DNA of 64,000 nucleotides from Mycobacterium colombiense (lineage in GTDB: Bacteria; Actinomycetota; Actinomycetes; Mycobacteriales; Mycobacteriaceae). The translations under genes and the position numbers were made by a program. The stretch is taken from positions 1 through 64,000 of the forward strand of contig NZ_QMEU01000011.1 in NCBI RefSeq assembly GCF_003284975.1, in the 5' to 3' direction. Each line of letters starts with the position of its first letter. Position 1 is the first letter of the stretch. The notes beneath the pieces are model-generated. The model saw only the letters and a program-made list of their open reading frames with translations. It had not been told where the DNA came from and did not search any database. Shown here one piece after another: positions 17,901 through 26,463 of the stretch.

Positions 17901-18668
17901 TCAGAGGGTCAGCGCGGCGCGGGCGCAGGCGTGCGTCTGCTGCGCGTACCCGCCGCCGAACAACGCCACATGCGCTAGTAGCGGGAAGAGCTGGTGCAGG
18001 CCGGCCCGGTCGCGCCAACCGGGCCGCAACGCTCGCACCCGCTGATAGCCGTCGATGACCGCGTCGAAGTGGGGGCAGCCGAACAGCGCGAGCATCGCCA
18101 GGTCGGTCTCGCGGTGACCGGCGTGTGCGGCCGGGTCGATGAGCACCACACCGTCGGGCGTCCACATCACGTTGCCGTTCCACAGATCGCCGTGCAGCCG
18201 AGCCGGGGCGTCGTCGTCGTCGAAATCGCCCGCGCGGCAACGCGCCGCGACGGCACTCACCGCGTCGCGGGTGGCGGCGTCCAGGCCCGGGGCGGCGAGT
18301 TCGGCCATCGGGGCCAGCCGCTCCTCGGCATAGAACTCGCCCCAGCGCCGGTGCGAGCGCAGCGAGAACGGCAGTGGCTGCGACAGCGGCCCGAAAAAGC
18401 CCGGCCCGTCCCAGCCGTCCGGCCCGGTGCCGAACGCCGCGGCGCCCGCGTCGTGCGTGACCGCCAGCCGGTTACCGAATGCGCGCGCCGCCTCGGGGGT
18501 GGGGCGCGCGGAGTCGAGGCGCCGCAGGGTCAGGCTCGTGTCATCGACGGCGACGACCTGCGCGCACGGCACACCGCCGTCGACATCGGAAAGCCATTGC
18601 AGCCCTGCGGCTTCCCAAGCGAAGAAGCCGGTCGGTGCGGCCGGATTTCGTTTGACGAAGTCGGTCAC
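17901..18668 (-). CDS. Fructosamine-kinase family protein (aminoglycoside-phosphotransferase fold)
   Basis: 255-aa small-molecule kinase resembling fructosamine-3-kinases, which phosphorylate sugar adducts on protein amines so that they fall off. The catalytic loop HGDLWNGN is at residues 159-166 and the metal-binding segment VLIDPAAHAGHRETDLAML at 175-193, both typical of this family. The GTG start at 18668 overlaps the fadD19 stop by 4 bp (GTGA), so it is translated with fadD19 and probably under KstR control. No such gene is known to me at this place in M. tuberculosis. Confidence 0.85.
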   Translation of the reverse strand: MTDFVKRNPAAPTGFFAWEAAGLQWLSDVDGGVPCAQVVAVDDTSLTLRRLDSARPTPEAARAFGNRLAVTHDAGAAAFGTGPDGWDGPGFFGPLSQPLPFSLRSHRRWGEFYAEERLAPMAELAAPGLDAATRDAVSAVAARCRAGDFDDDDAPARLHGDLWNGNVMWTPDGVVLIDPAAHAGHRETDLAMLALFGCPHFDAVIDGYQRVRALRPGWRDRAGLHQLFPLLAHVALFGGGYAQQTHACARAALTL

Positions 18669-20317
18669 GCAGTGGCGTGAGCGGCGTGCACGTCGTCGGC
18701 CGGGCGGGCCTCGGTCTGCTCCTTGGCCCAGCGGTAGTCGGGCTTGCCCGCGGGCGACCGCTTGACCTCGTCGACCAGCCACAGGCTGCGCGGCACCTTG
18801 TAACCGGCGATCTCGGAGCGCACGAAGCTGTCCAGCTCCGACAGCGTCGGTCGCGATCCCGGCCGCGGCTGCACGACGGCGGCGACGTGCTGGCCGTACC
18901 GCGCGTCCGGCACGCCGACCACCAGGGCGTCGAAGACGTCGGGGTGGCCCTTGAGCGCGGCCTCGACCTCCTCGGGGTAGATCTTCTCGCCGCCGCTGTT
19001 GATCGACACCGAGCCGCGGCCCAGCATCGTGACGGTCCCGTCCTCCTCGACGGTCGCGAAGTCGCCGGGGATGGCGTAACGCACACCGTTGAAGGTCTTG
19101 AACGTCTCGGCGGTCTTCTTCTCGTCCTTGTAGTAACCGACCGGGATGTTGCCCTTCTTGGCGATGAAGCCGCGCACACCGGAGCCGGGCTTGACCTCGT
19201 TGCCCTGTTCGTCCAGGACGACAGTGCGGTGGTCGATCGTCACGCGCGGGCCGCCGGCGTGCGGCGCGTCCTTGGCGACGATGCTGGTGCCGCCGAATCC
19301 GGTCTCTGACGAACCGATCGAGTCGGTGATGACGCGGTTGGGCAGCAGCTCGAGGAACTTCTCCTTGATGCTCGGCGAGAACAGCGCCGCGGTGGAGGCG
19401 AGCAGGAACAGCGACGACAGGTCGTACTCGTTTCCCTTGTCCTGGTGCGCAAGTAGCGCATCCAGCAGCGGGCGCGCCATCGCGTCGCCGGTGAAGAACA
19501 GCAGGTTTACCTTGTGCTTGTGGATCGTGCGCCAGACCTCGTCGGCGTTGAATTCCGGTGCCAGCACGGTGGTTTGGCCCGAGAAGATTGACATCCAGGT
19601 GGCCGACTGGGTGGCGCCGTGGATCATCGGCGGAATCGGGTGGCGGACCATCGGCGGGTTCGCCGCGGCGGCCTTGGCCAGGTCGTACTCGTCCTTGACG
19701 AATTCGCCTGTGGCGAAGTCGGTCCCGCCGAACAGCACCCGGTAGATGTCCTCGTGGCGCCACATCACGCCCTTCGGGAAACCCGTGGTGCCGCCGGTGT
19801 AGAGCAGGTAGATGTCGTCGGCGCTGCGCGGGCCGAAGTCGCGCTCGGGCGAGCTGCCCGCGATCGCCGAGTAGAACTCGACGCCGCCATAACGGCTGAA
19901 GTCGTTGTCGCTGCCGTCCTCCACGACCAGGATCGTCTTGACCTCGGGGGTGTCGGGCAGCACGTTGGCCACCCGGTCGGAGTACTGGCGCTCGTGCACC
20001 AGCGCGACCATGTCGGAGTTCTCGAACAGGTAGCGCAGCTCGCCCTCGACGTAGCGATAGTTGATGTTCACCAGGATGGCGCCCGCTTTGACGATGCCGA
20101 GCATCGCGATGACGATTTCGATGCGGTTGCGGCAGTACAGACCGACCTTGTCGTCCTTTTTCACCCCCTGCTCGAGCAGGTAGTGAGCCAGGCGGTTGGC
20201 CTTCTCCTCCAGCTGGGCGTAGGTCAACTTCTCGTCGCCGCAGATCAGGGCGACACGGTCGGGCACAGCGTCGATGGCGTGCTCTGCGAGATCGGCAATA
20301 TTCAAGGCCACGGCCAC
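18665..20317 (-). CDS. fadD19: FadD19, cholesterol side-chain acyl-CoA synthetase
   Basis: AMP-forming acyl-CoA ligase (550 aa), counterpart of Rv3515c, which activates the C26/C27 carboxylate made by CYP125/CYP142 and starts side-chain beta-oxidation. Motifs: [20 protein letters not shown], the adenylate region [29 protein letters not shown], and the catalytic lysine context [12 protein letters not shown] near the C-terminus. The GTG start at 20317 gives the conserved N-terminus [17 protein letters not shown]. The KstR operator ends only 5 bp before it, so the transcript is probably leaderless. Confidence 0.95.
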   Translation of the reverse strand: MAVALNIADLAEHAIDAVPDRVALICGDEKLTYAQLEEKANRLAHYLLEQGVKKDDKVGLYCRNRIEIVIAMLGIVKAGAILVNINYRYVEGELRYLFENSDMVALVHERQYSDRVANVLPDTPEVKTILVVEDGSDNDFSRYGGVEFYSAIAGSSPERDFGPRSADDIYLLYTGGTTGFPKGVMWRHEDIYRVLFGGTDFATGEFVKDEYDLAKAAAANPPMVRHPIPPMIHGATQSATWMSIFSGQTTVLAPEFNADEVWRTIHKHKVNLLFFTGDAMARPLLDALLAHQDKGNEYDLSSLFLLASTAALFSPSIKEKFLELLPNRVITDSIGSSETGFGGTSIVAKDAPHAGGPRVTIDHRTVVLDEQGNEVKPGSGVRGFIAKKGNIPVGYYKDEKKTAETFKTFNGVRYAIPGDFATVEEDGTVTMLGRGSVSINSGGEKIYPEEVEAALKGHPDVFDALVVGVPDARYGQHVAAVVQPRPGSRPTLSELDSFVRSEIAGYKVPRSLWLVDEVKRSPAGKPDYRWAKEQTEARPADDVHAAHATA

Positions 20318-20322
20318 CAAAT

Positions 20323-20336
20323 TAGAACGTGTTACA
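20323..20336. promoter_or_regulatory. KstR operator between fadD19 and echA19
   Basis: TAGAACGTGTTACA, identical to the copy at 10411. It lies between divergent fadD19 (start 20317) and echA19 (start 20382) and can control both. Its closeness to the fadD19 start places the operator over that promoter. Confidence 0.9.
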
Positions 20337-20381
20337 TTTCGAGGCAAGCTCGTGCCCATTGTCGAGGGAAAGGCGGTAGCC

Positions 20382-21215
20382 GTGACCGTGGAGAATGCCG
20401 GAACCCCAGCAAACATCGAAAACGGGGAGACCGGGCCGGACGCGCTGGTCGAACAGCGTGGTCACACCCTCATCGTGACCATGAACCGGCCGCACCGCCG
20501 CAACGCCTTGAGCACGGAAATGATGGAAATCATGGTCCAGGCCTGGGACCGCGTGGACAACGACGACGACATCCGCGTCTGCATCCTGACCGGGGCCGGT
20601 GGCTACTTCTGCGCGGGCATGGACCTCAAGGCAGCAACGCAGAAGCCGCCGGGTGAGTCGTTCAAGGACGGCAGCTACGACCCGTCGCGAATCGATGCCC
20701 TGCTCAAGGGCCGCAGGCTCAAGAAGCCGCTCATCGCCGCCGTCGAGGGCCCGGCCATCGCCGGGGGCACCGAGATCCTGCAGGGCACCGACATCCGGGT
20801 GGCCGGTGAGAGCGCCAAGTTCGGCATCTCCGAGGCCAAGTGGAGCCTGTACCCGATGGGTGGCTCGGCAGTGCGGCTGGTGCGCCAGATCCCCTACACC
20901 GTGGCCTGCGACCTGCTGCTGACCGGCCGGCACATCACCGCCGCCGAAGCCAAGGACATGGGCCTGATCGGCCACGTCGTTCCCGACGGGCAGGCGCTGA
21001 CCAAGGCTCTCGAGATCGCCGAGGTGATCGAGAACAACGGGCCGCTGGCCGTGCAGGCAATCCTCAAGACGATCCGCGAGACCGAGGGCATGCACGAGGA
21101 AGAGGCCTTCAAGCCCGACACCGCCAACGGGATACCGGTGTTCCTCTCCGAGGACTCCAAGGAGGGCCCGCGCGCGTTCGCCGAGAAGCGCAAGCCCAAC
21201 TTCAAAAACCGCTAG
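20382..21215 (+). CDS. echA19: EchA19, enoyl-CoA hydratase of sterol side-chain degradation
   Basis: Crotonase-fold enoyl-CoA hydratase (277 aa from GTG 20382), counterpart of Rv3516, which hydrates 2-enoyl-CoA side-chain intermediates. Oxyanion-hole segments [10 protein letters not shown] and [16 protein letters not shown] and the downstream [17 protein letters not shown] are present. The start is chosen because GGGAAAGG lies about ten bases upstream. A second GTG is two codons later. The N-terminus is about 15 residues longer than that of the M. tuberculosis protein, so the start is uncertain. Confidence 0.9.
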   Translation: MTVENAGTPANIENGETGPDALVEQRGHTLIVTMNRPHRRNALSTEMMEIMVQAWDRVDNDDDIRVCILTGAGGYFCAGMDLKAATQKPPGESFKDGSYDPSRIDALLKGRRLKKPLIAAVEGPAIAGGTEILQGTDIRVAGESAKFGISEAKWSLYPMGGSAVRLVRQIPYTVACDLLLTGRHITAAEAKDMGLIGHVVPDGQALTKALEIAEVIENNGPLAVQAILKTIRETEGMHEEEAFKPDTANGIPVFLSEDSKEGPRAFAEKRKPNFKNR

Positions 21216-21222
21216 GCATTTC

Positions 21223-21258
21223 CGCCGAGCGCCCCCACCTCGCCGAGCGCCCCCACTT
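21223..21258 (+). repeat. Two 18-bp tandem repeats beside the hairpin
   Basis: CGCCGAGCGCCCCCACCT at 21223-21240 and CGCCGAGCGCCCCCACTT at 21241-21258. A third unit begins at 21259 with the same CGCCGAGCG and becomes the left arm of the hairpin. All three start with the half-site GCCGAGCG seen in the other hairpins. Confidence 0.8.
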
Positions 21259-21320
21259 CGCCGAGCGTGAACTCAGGGCGGTTTTTCGGCCGATTTTTCG
21301 CCCTCACGTCACGCTCGGCG
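21259..21320. repeat. Hairpin element upstream of nuclease-fold gene copy A
   Basis: Arm CGCCGAGCGTGA (21259-21270) is exactly complementary to TCACGCTCGGCG (21309-21320). Inside, AGGGCG and CGCCCT pair again around a T-rich loop containing CGGCCG. It lies 33 bp before the GTG of the frameshifted gene at 21353. Confidence 0.85.
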
Positions 21321-21352
21321 CCGGTGTCGGTCCTTGGCGCCACACTCCTTGC

Positions 21353-22193
21353 GTGCGCGAACCCTTCATCGGTAGCGAGGCGCTGGCGACCGGCTCCCTG
21401 ACCCGCCATCGGCTGCGGAGCCGATTCGTCGCGCTGCACCCCGACGTCTACATCGCCCCTGGGACGGAACTGACCGCCACGACCCGCGCATGCGCCGCAT
21501 GGCTGTGGTCGCGGCGCCGTGGCATCGTCGGCGGGCGCTCCGCCTCGGCGCTGCACGGGGCCAAATGGGTTGACCACCGGGCACCGGCGCAGTTATTCTA
21601 CCAACACCGCCGTCCACCGGCTGGCATCACCACGTGGTCGGATTCGTTGGCCCACAACGAAGTCCGGGTGATCGGCGGTGTACCCACTACCTCAGCGTCG
21701 CGCACGGCATTCGATATCGCTTGCCGCAATCCGACGGGCGCGGCGGTCGCGGCTCTCGACGCGCTTGCTCGGGCAACGAAACTCGACATCGCCGAGGTCG
21801 AGTCGCTCGCCGAGCGCTACCAGGGTCATCGCAATGTCCGCCGCGCCCGGCGCGCGCTGGCGCTGGTCGACGCGGAAGCGGAGTCACCGCGGGAAACGTG
21901 GTTGCGCCTGCTACTCATCGATGCCGGCTACCCGCGCCCCGAGAACGCAGATTCCCGTCTACGGCGGCTACGGCGAGCTGATCGCCTGTCTCGATATGGG
22001 ATGGCAGGATCTCAAATTAGCCGTCGAGTACGACGGAGATCACCACCGCACCGACCGGAGACAGTTCGCTAAGGACATTCGGCGTGCCGAGTCCCTCGCA
22101 GAACTGGGGTGGACTGTCGTTCGCGTCACGGCCGAAGACACGCCAGGGGGCGTGATCGCCCGCGTCGCGGCGGCATGGACGGGCCGAACGTGA
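21353..22193 (+). pseudogene. DUF559/Vsr-like nuclease-fold protein, copy A, single-base frameshift
   Basis: Homologue of the intact gene at 40542-41381, in the position of Rv3517. The first part (from GTG 21353, MREPFIGSEALATGSLTRHRL) carries an N-terminal winged-helix-like region. Near 21944-21945 one extra A (gagAacg) shifts the frame: reading GAG-ACG would continue PRPETQIPVYGGYGELIACL as in the paralogue (PRPQTQIPV). The rest, in the +1 frame, holds the PD-(D/E)XK-like core LDMGWQDLKLAVEYDGDHH and ends with TGA at 22191. The product cannot be full length unless the frameshift is a sequencing error. Confidence 0.8.
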
Positions 22194-22242
22194 ACTCAGG
22201 GCGCGAAATCGGCCGAAATCCCGCCGTGGGTGCACGCTCGGC
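22183..22242. repeat. Hairpin element at the stop codon of copy A
   Basis: Arm GCCGAACGTG (22183-22192) pairs with CACGCTCGGC (22233-22242) with one mismatch. It shares CGTGAACTCAGGGCG and CGGCCGA with the element at 21259-21320, in the same orientation. The TGA stop of copy A (22191-22193) lies in the left arm. Confidence 0.75.
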
Positions 22243-22250
22243 GTGGAGGG

Positions 22251-23474
22251 TCAGCTCAGCAGCGGCGCGCTCGGGGTGAACACCACCGGCATCGCTTCCA
22301 GGCCGCTGACGAAGTTCGCCGGCCGCAGCGGCAGCGTCGAGTCGTCGTCGGCCAGCCGTAGATCCGGTAGCCGCTTGAGCACCCGCTCGGTCATCATCGA
22401 CAGCTCGAGCCGGGCCAGCTGGTTGCCCAGGCAGAAGTGCGTGCCGAAGCCGAAGGCCATGTGGCTGTTCGGGTTTCGGCGAATGTCGAAATTGTCCGGG
22501 TCTTCGAACACCGACTCGTCGAAGTTGCCCGACTCGAAGAGCAGCATGATCTTCTCGCCCTCACGCAGCGAGGTGCCGTGAAAGTCCGTATCAGCGGTCA
22601 AAGTTCTGCACATGTTCTTCACCGGCGACGTCCAGCGCAGCATCTCCTCGATCGCACCGGGAAGCAACGACGGGTCGCGCACCAGGGCCTCCCACTGGTC
22701 GCGGTGGCGCACCACCTGCTCGGTTCCGCCGCTCAGGGTGTGCCTGGTGGTCTCGTCACCGCCGATCAGGATGAGCAGCGTCTCCATGACGATCTCGTCG
22801 TCGGACATCCGCTGCCCCTCCACCTCGGCGTTGACCAGGATGGAGAACAGGTCGTCGGTGGGCTCGGCGCGCCGCTTGGCGATGATGTCCATGGTGAACG
22901 CGGTGTAGGCGGCGAAAGCCTCCATGACGGTTTGGAATTCGGCCGACGCCGGGTCGATGTGGGAGCTCAGCCCGCACACCAGGTCGTCGGACCACTTCAA
23001 CAGCATGCTGCGTTCGGAGGGCAATACGCCCAGCATGTCGCCGATCACCGCCATCGGCAGCGGCGCGGCGATGTCGCGGACGAAGTCACACTCGCCGCGC
23101 TCACACACCGCGTCGATCAGCGTGTCGCACAGCTTGGCGATGGACGGCTCCTTCTCCTTCACCCGCTTGCGGGTGAAGCCGGCGTTGACCAGCTTGCGCC
23201 GCAACAGATGCGCGGGATCGTCCATGTCGATCATGTAGGGCATGCCGGGCTGGTCTGGACGGATGCCGCCGGTGCTGGAGAACAGTTCCGGATTGCGTTC
23301 GGCGTCCAGGATGGCTTGATAGGTGGTGGCACCGGCCAGGCCGTTGCGATCCCGGAACACCGGCTGGTTGGCGCGCATCCAGCGGTAGGCCTCGCGCGAG
23401 GTGTGACGGTCCGCGTAGAAATTGCCGTCTGCCAGATCGATGTTCGAGATTGCTTCCGGGATGGTCGAAGTCAT
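22251..23474 (-). CDS. cyp142: CYP142, cytochrome P450 sterol C26-hydroxylase
   Basis: P450 (407 aa), counterpart of Rv3518c. It oxidises the terminal carbon of the cholesterol side chain through alcohol and aldehyde to acid, overlapping CYP125 in function. The heme-thiolate loop is FGFGTHFCLGNQLAR near residue 340, the I-helix oxygen-activation motif is LIGGDETTRH, and the K-helix is EEMLR. Single gene on the minus strand, divergent from the acetoacetate-decarboxylase-like gene 44 bp away. Only a weak KstR-like site is seen in that gap. Confidence 0.95.
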   Translation of the reverse strand: MTSTIPEAISNIDLADGNFYADRHTSREAYRWMRANQPVFRDRNGLAGATTYQAILDAERNPELFSSTGGIRPDQPGMPYMIDMDDPAHLLRRKLVNAGFTRKRVKEKEPSIAKLCDTLIDAVCERGECDFVRDIAAPLPMAVIGDMLGVLPSERSMLLKWSDDLVCGLSSHIDPASAEFQTVMEAFAAYTAFTMDIIAKRRAEPTDDLFSILVNAEVEGQRMSDDEIVMETLLILIGGDETTRHTLSGGTEQVVRHRDQWEALVRDPSLLPGAIEEMLRWTSPVKNMCRTLTADTDFHGTSLREGEKIMLLFESGNFDESVFEDPDNFDIRRNPNSHMAFGFGTHFCLGNQLARLELSMMTERVLKRLPDLRLADDDSTLPLRPANFVSGLEAMPVVFTPSAPLLS

Positions 23475-23483
23475 CTACAGCCT

Positions 23484-23497
23484 CCAAATGTGTTGAC
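23484..23497. promoter_or_regulatory. Degenerate KstR-like site between cyp142 and the ADC-like gene
   Basis: CCAAATGTGTTGAC keeps the GTGTT half but has AAT instead of AAC and poor outer bases. It sits in the 44-bp divergent gap where a shared operator would be expected. Weak evidence on its own. Confidence 0.35.
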
Positions 23498-23518
23498 GAG
23501 CGGATTACAGTAACCGGC

Positions 23519-24241
23519 ATGCCTGAGTCACAACACGTAGTTGCGGGGACGGTCCTCACCATGCCGGTGCGGATACGAAAAGCGGATGTGCATACCGCGA
23601 TGTTTTCGGTGGATGCGCAAGCGGCGCAACGCCTTATCGACTACAGCGGCCTGAAAGTCTGCCAGCACCGCCGCGGCCGGGCGGTGGTGAACCTGATGCT
23701 GGCCCGCTATATCGACGGCGATCTGGGGCAGTACCACGAATTCGGCACCGCGGTCATGGTCAACCCGCCCGGCTCGACGGCGCGCGGCTGGCGGGCACTG
23801 GGCGATGCGGCCGCGTTCATCCACCACCTGCCCGTCGACCAGAGCTTCACCCTGGAAGCGGGCCGCTCGATCTGGGGATTCCCAAAGATCATGGCGGAGT
23901 TCACCGTTCGCGAGCAGGGCCGGTTTGGATTCGACGTCAGCGCCGACGGCGCGCACATCGCCGGCATCGACTTCGCCCGGGGAGTGCCGGTGCCCTCGAT
24001 GTTCACCTCGCGCCCGCAGGTGCTCAAGACCTACACCTTCGCCGAGGGCACCACCCGGGAGGTGCCCTGGGAGATGCGGGTGCGCGGCCTGCGCGGGCAG
24101 CCCGGCGGGGCGACGCTGCGCCTGGGCGATCACGCCTACGCCAAGGAGTTGGCGTCGCTGGGCCTGCCGAAGCGGGCGATGATCTCTGGATCTGTCGGCC
24201 ACGTCGAGATGACGTTCGGCGACGCCCACCCGCTCGGCTGA
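23519..24241 (+). CDS. Acetoacetate-decarboxylase-like protein
   Basis: 240-aa protein of the acetoacetate decarboxylase (ADC) superfamily, counterpart of Rv3519. The signature SFTLEAGRSIWGFPKIMAEF contains the Glu and the GFPK lysine context that in true decarboxylases forms the Schiff base. Length and domain extent fit a single ADC domain. It is divergent from cyp142 and convergent with the F420-dependent oxidoreductase gene. Substrate unknown; its location suggests a sterol-derived keto compound. Confidence 0.75.
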   Translation: MPESQHVVAGTVLTMPVRIRKADVHTAMFSVDAQAAQRLIDYSGLKVCQHRRGRAVVNLMLARYIDGDLGQYHEFGTAVMVNPPGSTARGWRALGDAAAFIHHLPVDQSFTLEAGRSIWGFPKIMAEFTVREQGRFGFDVSADGAHIAGIDFARGVPVPSMFTSRPQVLKTYTFAEGTTREVPWEMRVRGLRGQPGGATLRLGDHAYAKELASLGLPKRAMISGSVGHVEMTFGDAHPLG

Positions 24242-24290
24242 CCGGCCGGGCGCGCGCTGCGTCGTCGTCGGGCGTGCCATCCGGACAATC

Positions 24291-24304
24291 TAGAACGCGT
24301 TCTA
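24291..24304. promoter_or_regulatory. Perfect KstR-type operator, first of a pair between convergent genes
   Basis: TAGAACGCGTTCTA, a fully palindromic version of the KstR site. It lies downstream of both neighbouring genes (ADC-like ending 24241, F420 oxidoreductase ending 24355), where no start codon needs control. Confidence 0.75.
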
Positions 24305-24322
24305 AGCCCCTGGCAAGAAAAT

Positions 24323-24336
24323 TAGAACGCGTTCTA
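24323..24336. promoter_or_regulatory. Perfect KstR-type operator, second of the pair
   Basis: TAGAACGCGTTCTA again, 32 bp centre to centre from the first copy (about three helical turns), so two bound regulators would face the same side of the DNA. Confidence 0.75.
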
Positions 24337-24354
24337 GTTTGGCGCGCGCGGCAG

Positions 24355-25386
24355 TCAGATCAGGGTCGCCAGCTCGCGGACCTGCTCCGTACTGCGCCCG
24401 GACACCACCATCATGGTGACGCCGGCGGCCTCCCAGGCCTTGATCTGCTTACGCACGTAGTCGATGTCGCCGACGATCGCGGCGTCGTCGATCACCTCGT
24501 CAGGGATGATCTCGGCCGCCTTGTCCTTCTGGTTGCTGCGGAACAGCTTCGTCACGTCGTCGACCACTTGCGCGTAGCCCATCCGCCGGTAGACGTCGGC
24601 GTGAAAGTTGGTGTCCTCGGCGCCCATCCCGCCCATGTAGAGCGCGATGTAGGGCTTCATCGCCGCGAACGCCGCGCTGCGGTCCTCGGTGATCACGATG
24701 TTGGCCGTCGCGCAGATCTCGAAGTTCTCGCGGCTGCGGCGGGCGCCCGGGCGGGCGAACCCCTCGTCCAGCCACTCGTTGTAGGTGTCGGCCATGCGCG
24801 GCGTGTAGAAGATCGGCAGCCAGCCGTCGCAGATCTCGGCGGCCAGCGCGACGTTCTTCGGCCCCTCGGCGCCCAGCATGATCGGGATGTCGGCCCGCAG
24901 CGGATGGGTGATGGGCTTGAGCGGTTTGCCCAGACCCGTTGCGCGCTCACCGGTCAGCGGCAGCGGGTAATGCGGCCCGGCGCTGGTCACCGGCGCCTCG
25001 CGGGCCCACACCTGCCGGATGATGTCGATGTACTCCCGGGTGCGGGCCAGCGGCTTGGGGAAGGACTGGCCGTACCAGCCCTCGACCACCTGCGGGCCGG
25101 AGACACCCAGGCCGAGGACGTGCCGGCCGCCGGACAGGTGGTCGAGCGTCAATGCCGCCATCGCGCAGGCCGTCGGGGTTCGTGCGGACAGCTGAACCAC
25201 CGACGTGCCCAGCCGCACCCGCGACGTCGACGAACCCAGCCAGGCCAGCGGCGTGTAGGCGTCGGACCCCCAGGCCTCGGCGGTGAAGACGGCGTCGTAG
25301 CCGGCCTCCTCGGCCGCGGCGACGAGCTCGCCGTGGTTGTGCGGCGGCTGAGCGCCCCAATATCCCAGCTGCAATCCCAGCTTCAT
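24355..25386 (-). CDS. F420-dependent, luciferase-like oxidoreductase
   Basis: Luciferase-like monooxygenase-superfamily protein (343 aa from ATG 25386), counterpart of Rv3520c. N-terminus MKLGLQLGYWGAQPPHNHGE and the segments YDAVFTAEAWGSDAYTPL and LGTSVVQLSARTPTACAM are typical of F420-dependent reductases and dehydrogenases. A GTG three codons upstream (25395) is possible, but AAGGG is better spaced for the ATG. It is divergent from the DUF35 gene across a KstR operator. Its role in sterol metabolism is not established. Confidence 0.85.
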   Translation of the reverse strand: MKLGLQLGYWGAQPPHNHGELVAAAEEAGYDAVFTAEAWGSDAYTPLAWLGSSTSRVRLGTSVVQLSARTPTACAMAALTLDHLSGGRHVLGLGVSGPQVVEGWYGQSFPKPLARTREYIDIIRQVWAREAPVTSAGPHYPLPLTGERATGLGKPLKPITHPLRADIPIMLGAEGPKNVALAAEICDGWLPIFYTPRMADTYNEWLDEGFARPGARRSRENFEICATANIVITEDRSAAFAAMKPYIALYMGGMGAEDTNFHADVYRRMGYAQVVDDVTKLFRSNQKDKAAEIIPDEVIDDAAIVGDIDYVRKQIKAWEAAGVTMMVVSGRSTEQVRELATLI

Positions 25387-25429
25387 CGTCGTCACCCTTC
25401 AGTCGCCGACCCGATGTTGAATCCGTTCT

Positions 25430-25443
25430 TAGAACCTGTTCTA
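25430..25443. promoter_or_regulatory. KstR operator between F420 oxidoreductase and DUF35-ltp4-ltp3
   Basis: TAGAACCTGTTCTA. It lies 9 bp before the GTG at 25453 and 43 bp from the oxidoreductase start, in a divergent arrangement. Confidence 0.92.
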
Positions 25444-25452
25444 CTCGATGGC

Positions 25453-26448
25453 GTGACAGCCAGCTCGAGTAGCCCGCCCCTGATGGATCACCCTGAGCCA
25501 CCGCTCGCCGCGCCACTGACGTTGTCCTTCGACTACACCCGTTCAGTCGGCCCCACGCTGAGCAAGTTCTTCACCGCCCTGCGCGACCGCCACATCCTGG
25601 GCGTGCGCGGATCGGATGGCCGGGTGCACGTGCCGCCGGCCGAATATGACCCGGTCACCTATGAGCCGCTGGGCGAGATGGTACCGGTGTCCAGCGTCGG
25701 CACCGTGGTCTCCTGGACCTGGCAGCCCGACCCCATCGAGGGACAGCCGCTGGACCGGCCGTTCGCCTGGGCGCTGATCAAGCTCGACGGGGCAGACACG
25801 CCGTTGATCCACGCCGTTGACGCGGGTGAGCCCAAGGCCATCAAGACCGGGTCCCGGGTGCACGCGCACTGGGTCGACGAGCCGGTGGGCGCCATCACCG
25901 ACATCGCGTATTTCGCGCTCGGCGAGGAACCCGAGGCCGTGGCCGAGCAGTCCGACGGCGACAAGGACCCGGTGACCATGATCGTCACGCCGGTGTCGCT
26001 GACCATCCAGCACAGCGCCTCGCACGAAGAGAGCGCCTACCTGCGGGCCATCGCGCAGGGCAAGCTGCTCGGCGCGAAGACGGGCGAGAACGGCAAGGTC
26101 TACTTCCCGCCGCACGGCGCCGACCCGGCTACCGGCCAGCCGACGACCGAGTTCGTCGAGCTGCCCGACAAGGGCACTGTGACGACGTTCGCGATCATCA
26201 ACATCCCGTTCCAGGGTCAGCGCATCAAGCCGCCGTATGTGGCGGCTTACGTGCTGCTCGACGGAGCCGACATCCCGTTTTTGCATCTGGTCGCCGACAT
26301 CGACGCCCACGAAGTGCGGATGGGTATGCGCGTCGAGGCGGTGTGGAAACCCCGCGAGGAGTGGGGATTCGGCATCGACAACATCGAGTACTTCCGGCCG
26401 ACCGGGGAACCCGACGCCGACTACGACACCTACAAGCACCACCTGTAA
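25453..26448 (+). CDS. Double DUF35 OB-fold protein, partner of Ltp3/Ltp4
   Basis: 331-aa protein, counterpart of Rv3521. It contains two consecutive DUF35 units (about residues 35-150 and 180-310), each with the GxRxxxGxVHVPP/GENGKVYFPP strand and the OB-fold core (VSSVGTVVSWTW; LPDKGTVTTFAI). The zinc-ribbon cysteines common in this family are missing in both units. By analogy with the ChsH2 DUF35 domain and Ltp2, it probably binds the lipid-transfer-type thiolases encoded next. The GTG at 25453 was chosen; ATG at 25483 is an alternative that shortens it by ten residues. Confidence 0.82.
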   Translation: MTASSSSPPLMDHPEPPLAAPLTLSFDYTRSVGPTLSKFFTALRDRHILGVRGSDGRVHVPPAEYDPVTYEPLGEMVPVSSVGTVVSWTWQPDPIEGQPLDRPFAWALIKLDGADTPLIHAVDAGEPKAIKTGSRVHAHWVDEPVGAITDIAYFALGEEPEAVAEQSDGDKDPVTMIVTPVSLTIQHSASHEESAYLRAIAQGKLLGAKTGENGKVYFPPHGADPATGQPTTEFVELPDKGTVTTFAIINIPFQGQRIKPPYVAAYVLLDGADIPFLHLVADIDAHEVRMGMRVEAVWKPREEWGFGIDNIEYFRPTGEPDADYDTYKHHL

Positions 26449-26463
26449 AGGGCTTACCTGCAC

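Larger units (their letters stand above)
24290..24337. terminator. Long hairpin formed by the operator pair, possible bidirectional terminator
   Basis: CTAGAACGCGTTCTAA (24290-24305) and TTAGAACGCGTTCTAG (24322-24337) are exact reverse complements: 16-bp stem, 16-nt loop. It is followed by TTT on the plus strand. It sits between convergent genes, where a bidirectional terminator is expected. Each arm is itself a palindrome, so two small hairpins compete with the long one. Confidence 0.5.

Noticed and set aside
21223..21278. Three tandem CGCCGAGCG units as a possible CRISPR array.
   Set aside because: Units are 18 bp without spacers and lie in a hairpin region; no cas genes.
24274..25452. Open frame upstream of the DUF35 gene, antisense to the F420 oxidoreductase.
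   Set aside because: Runs across the KstR operator and has no homology; the gene starts at the GTG 25453.
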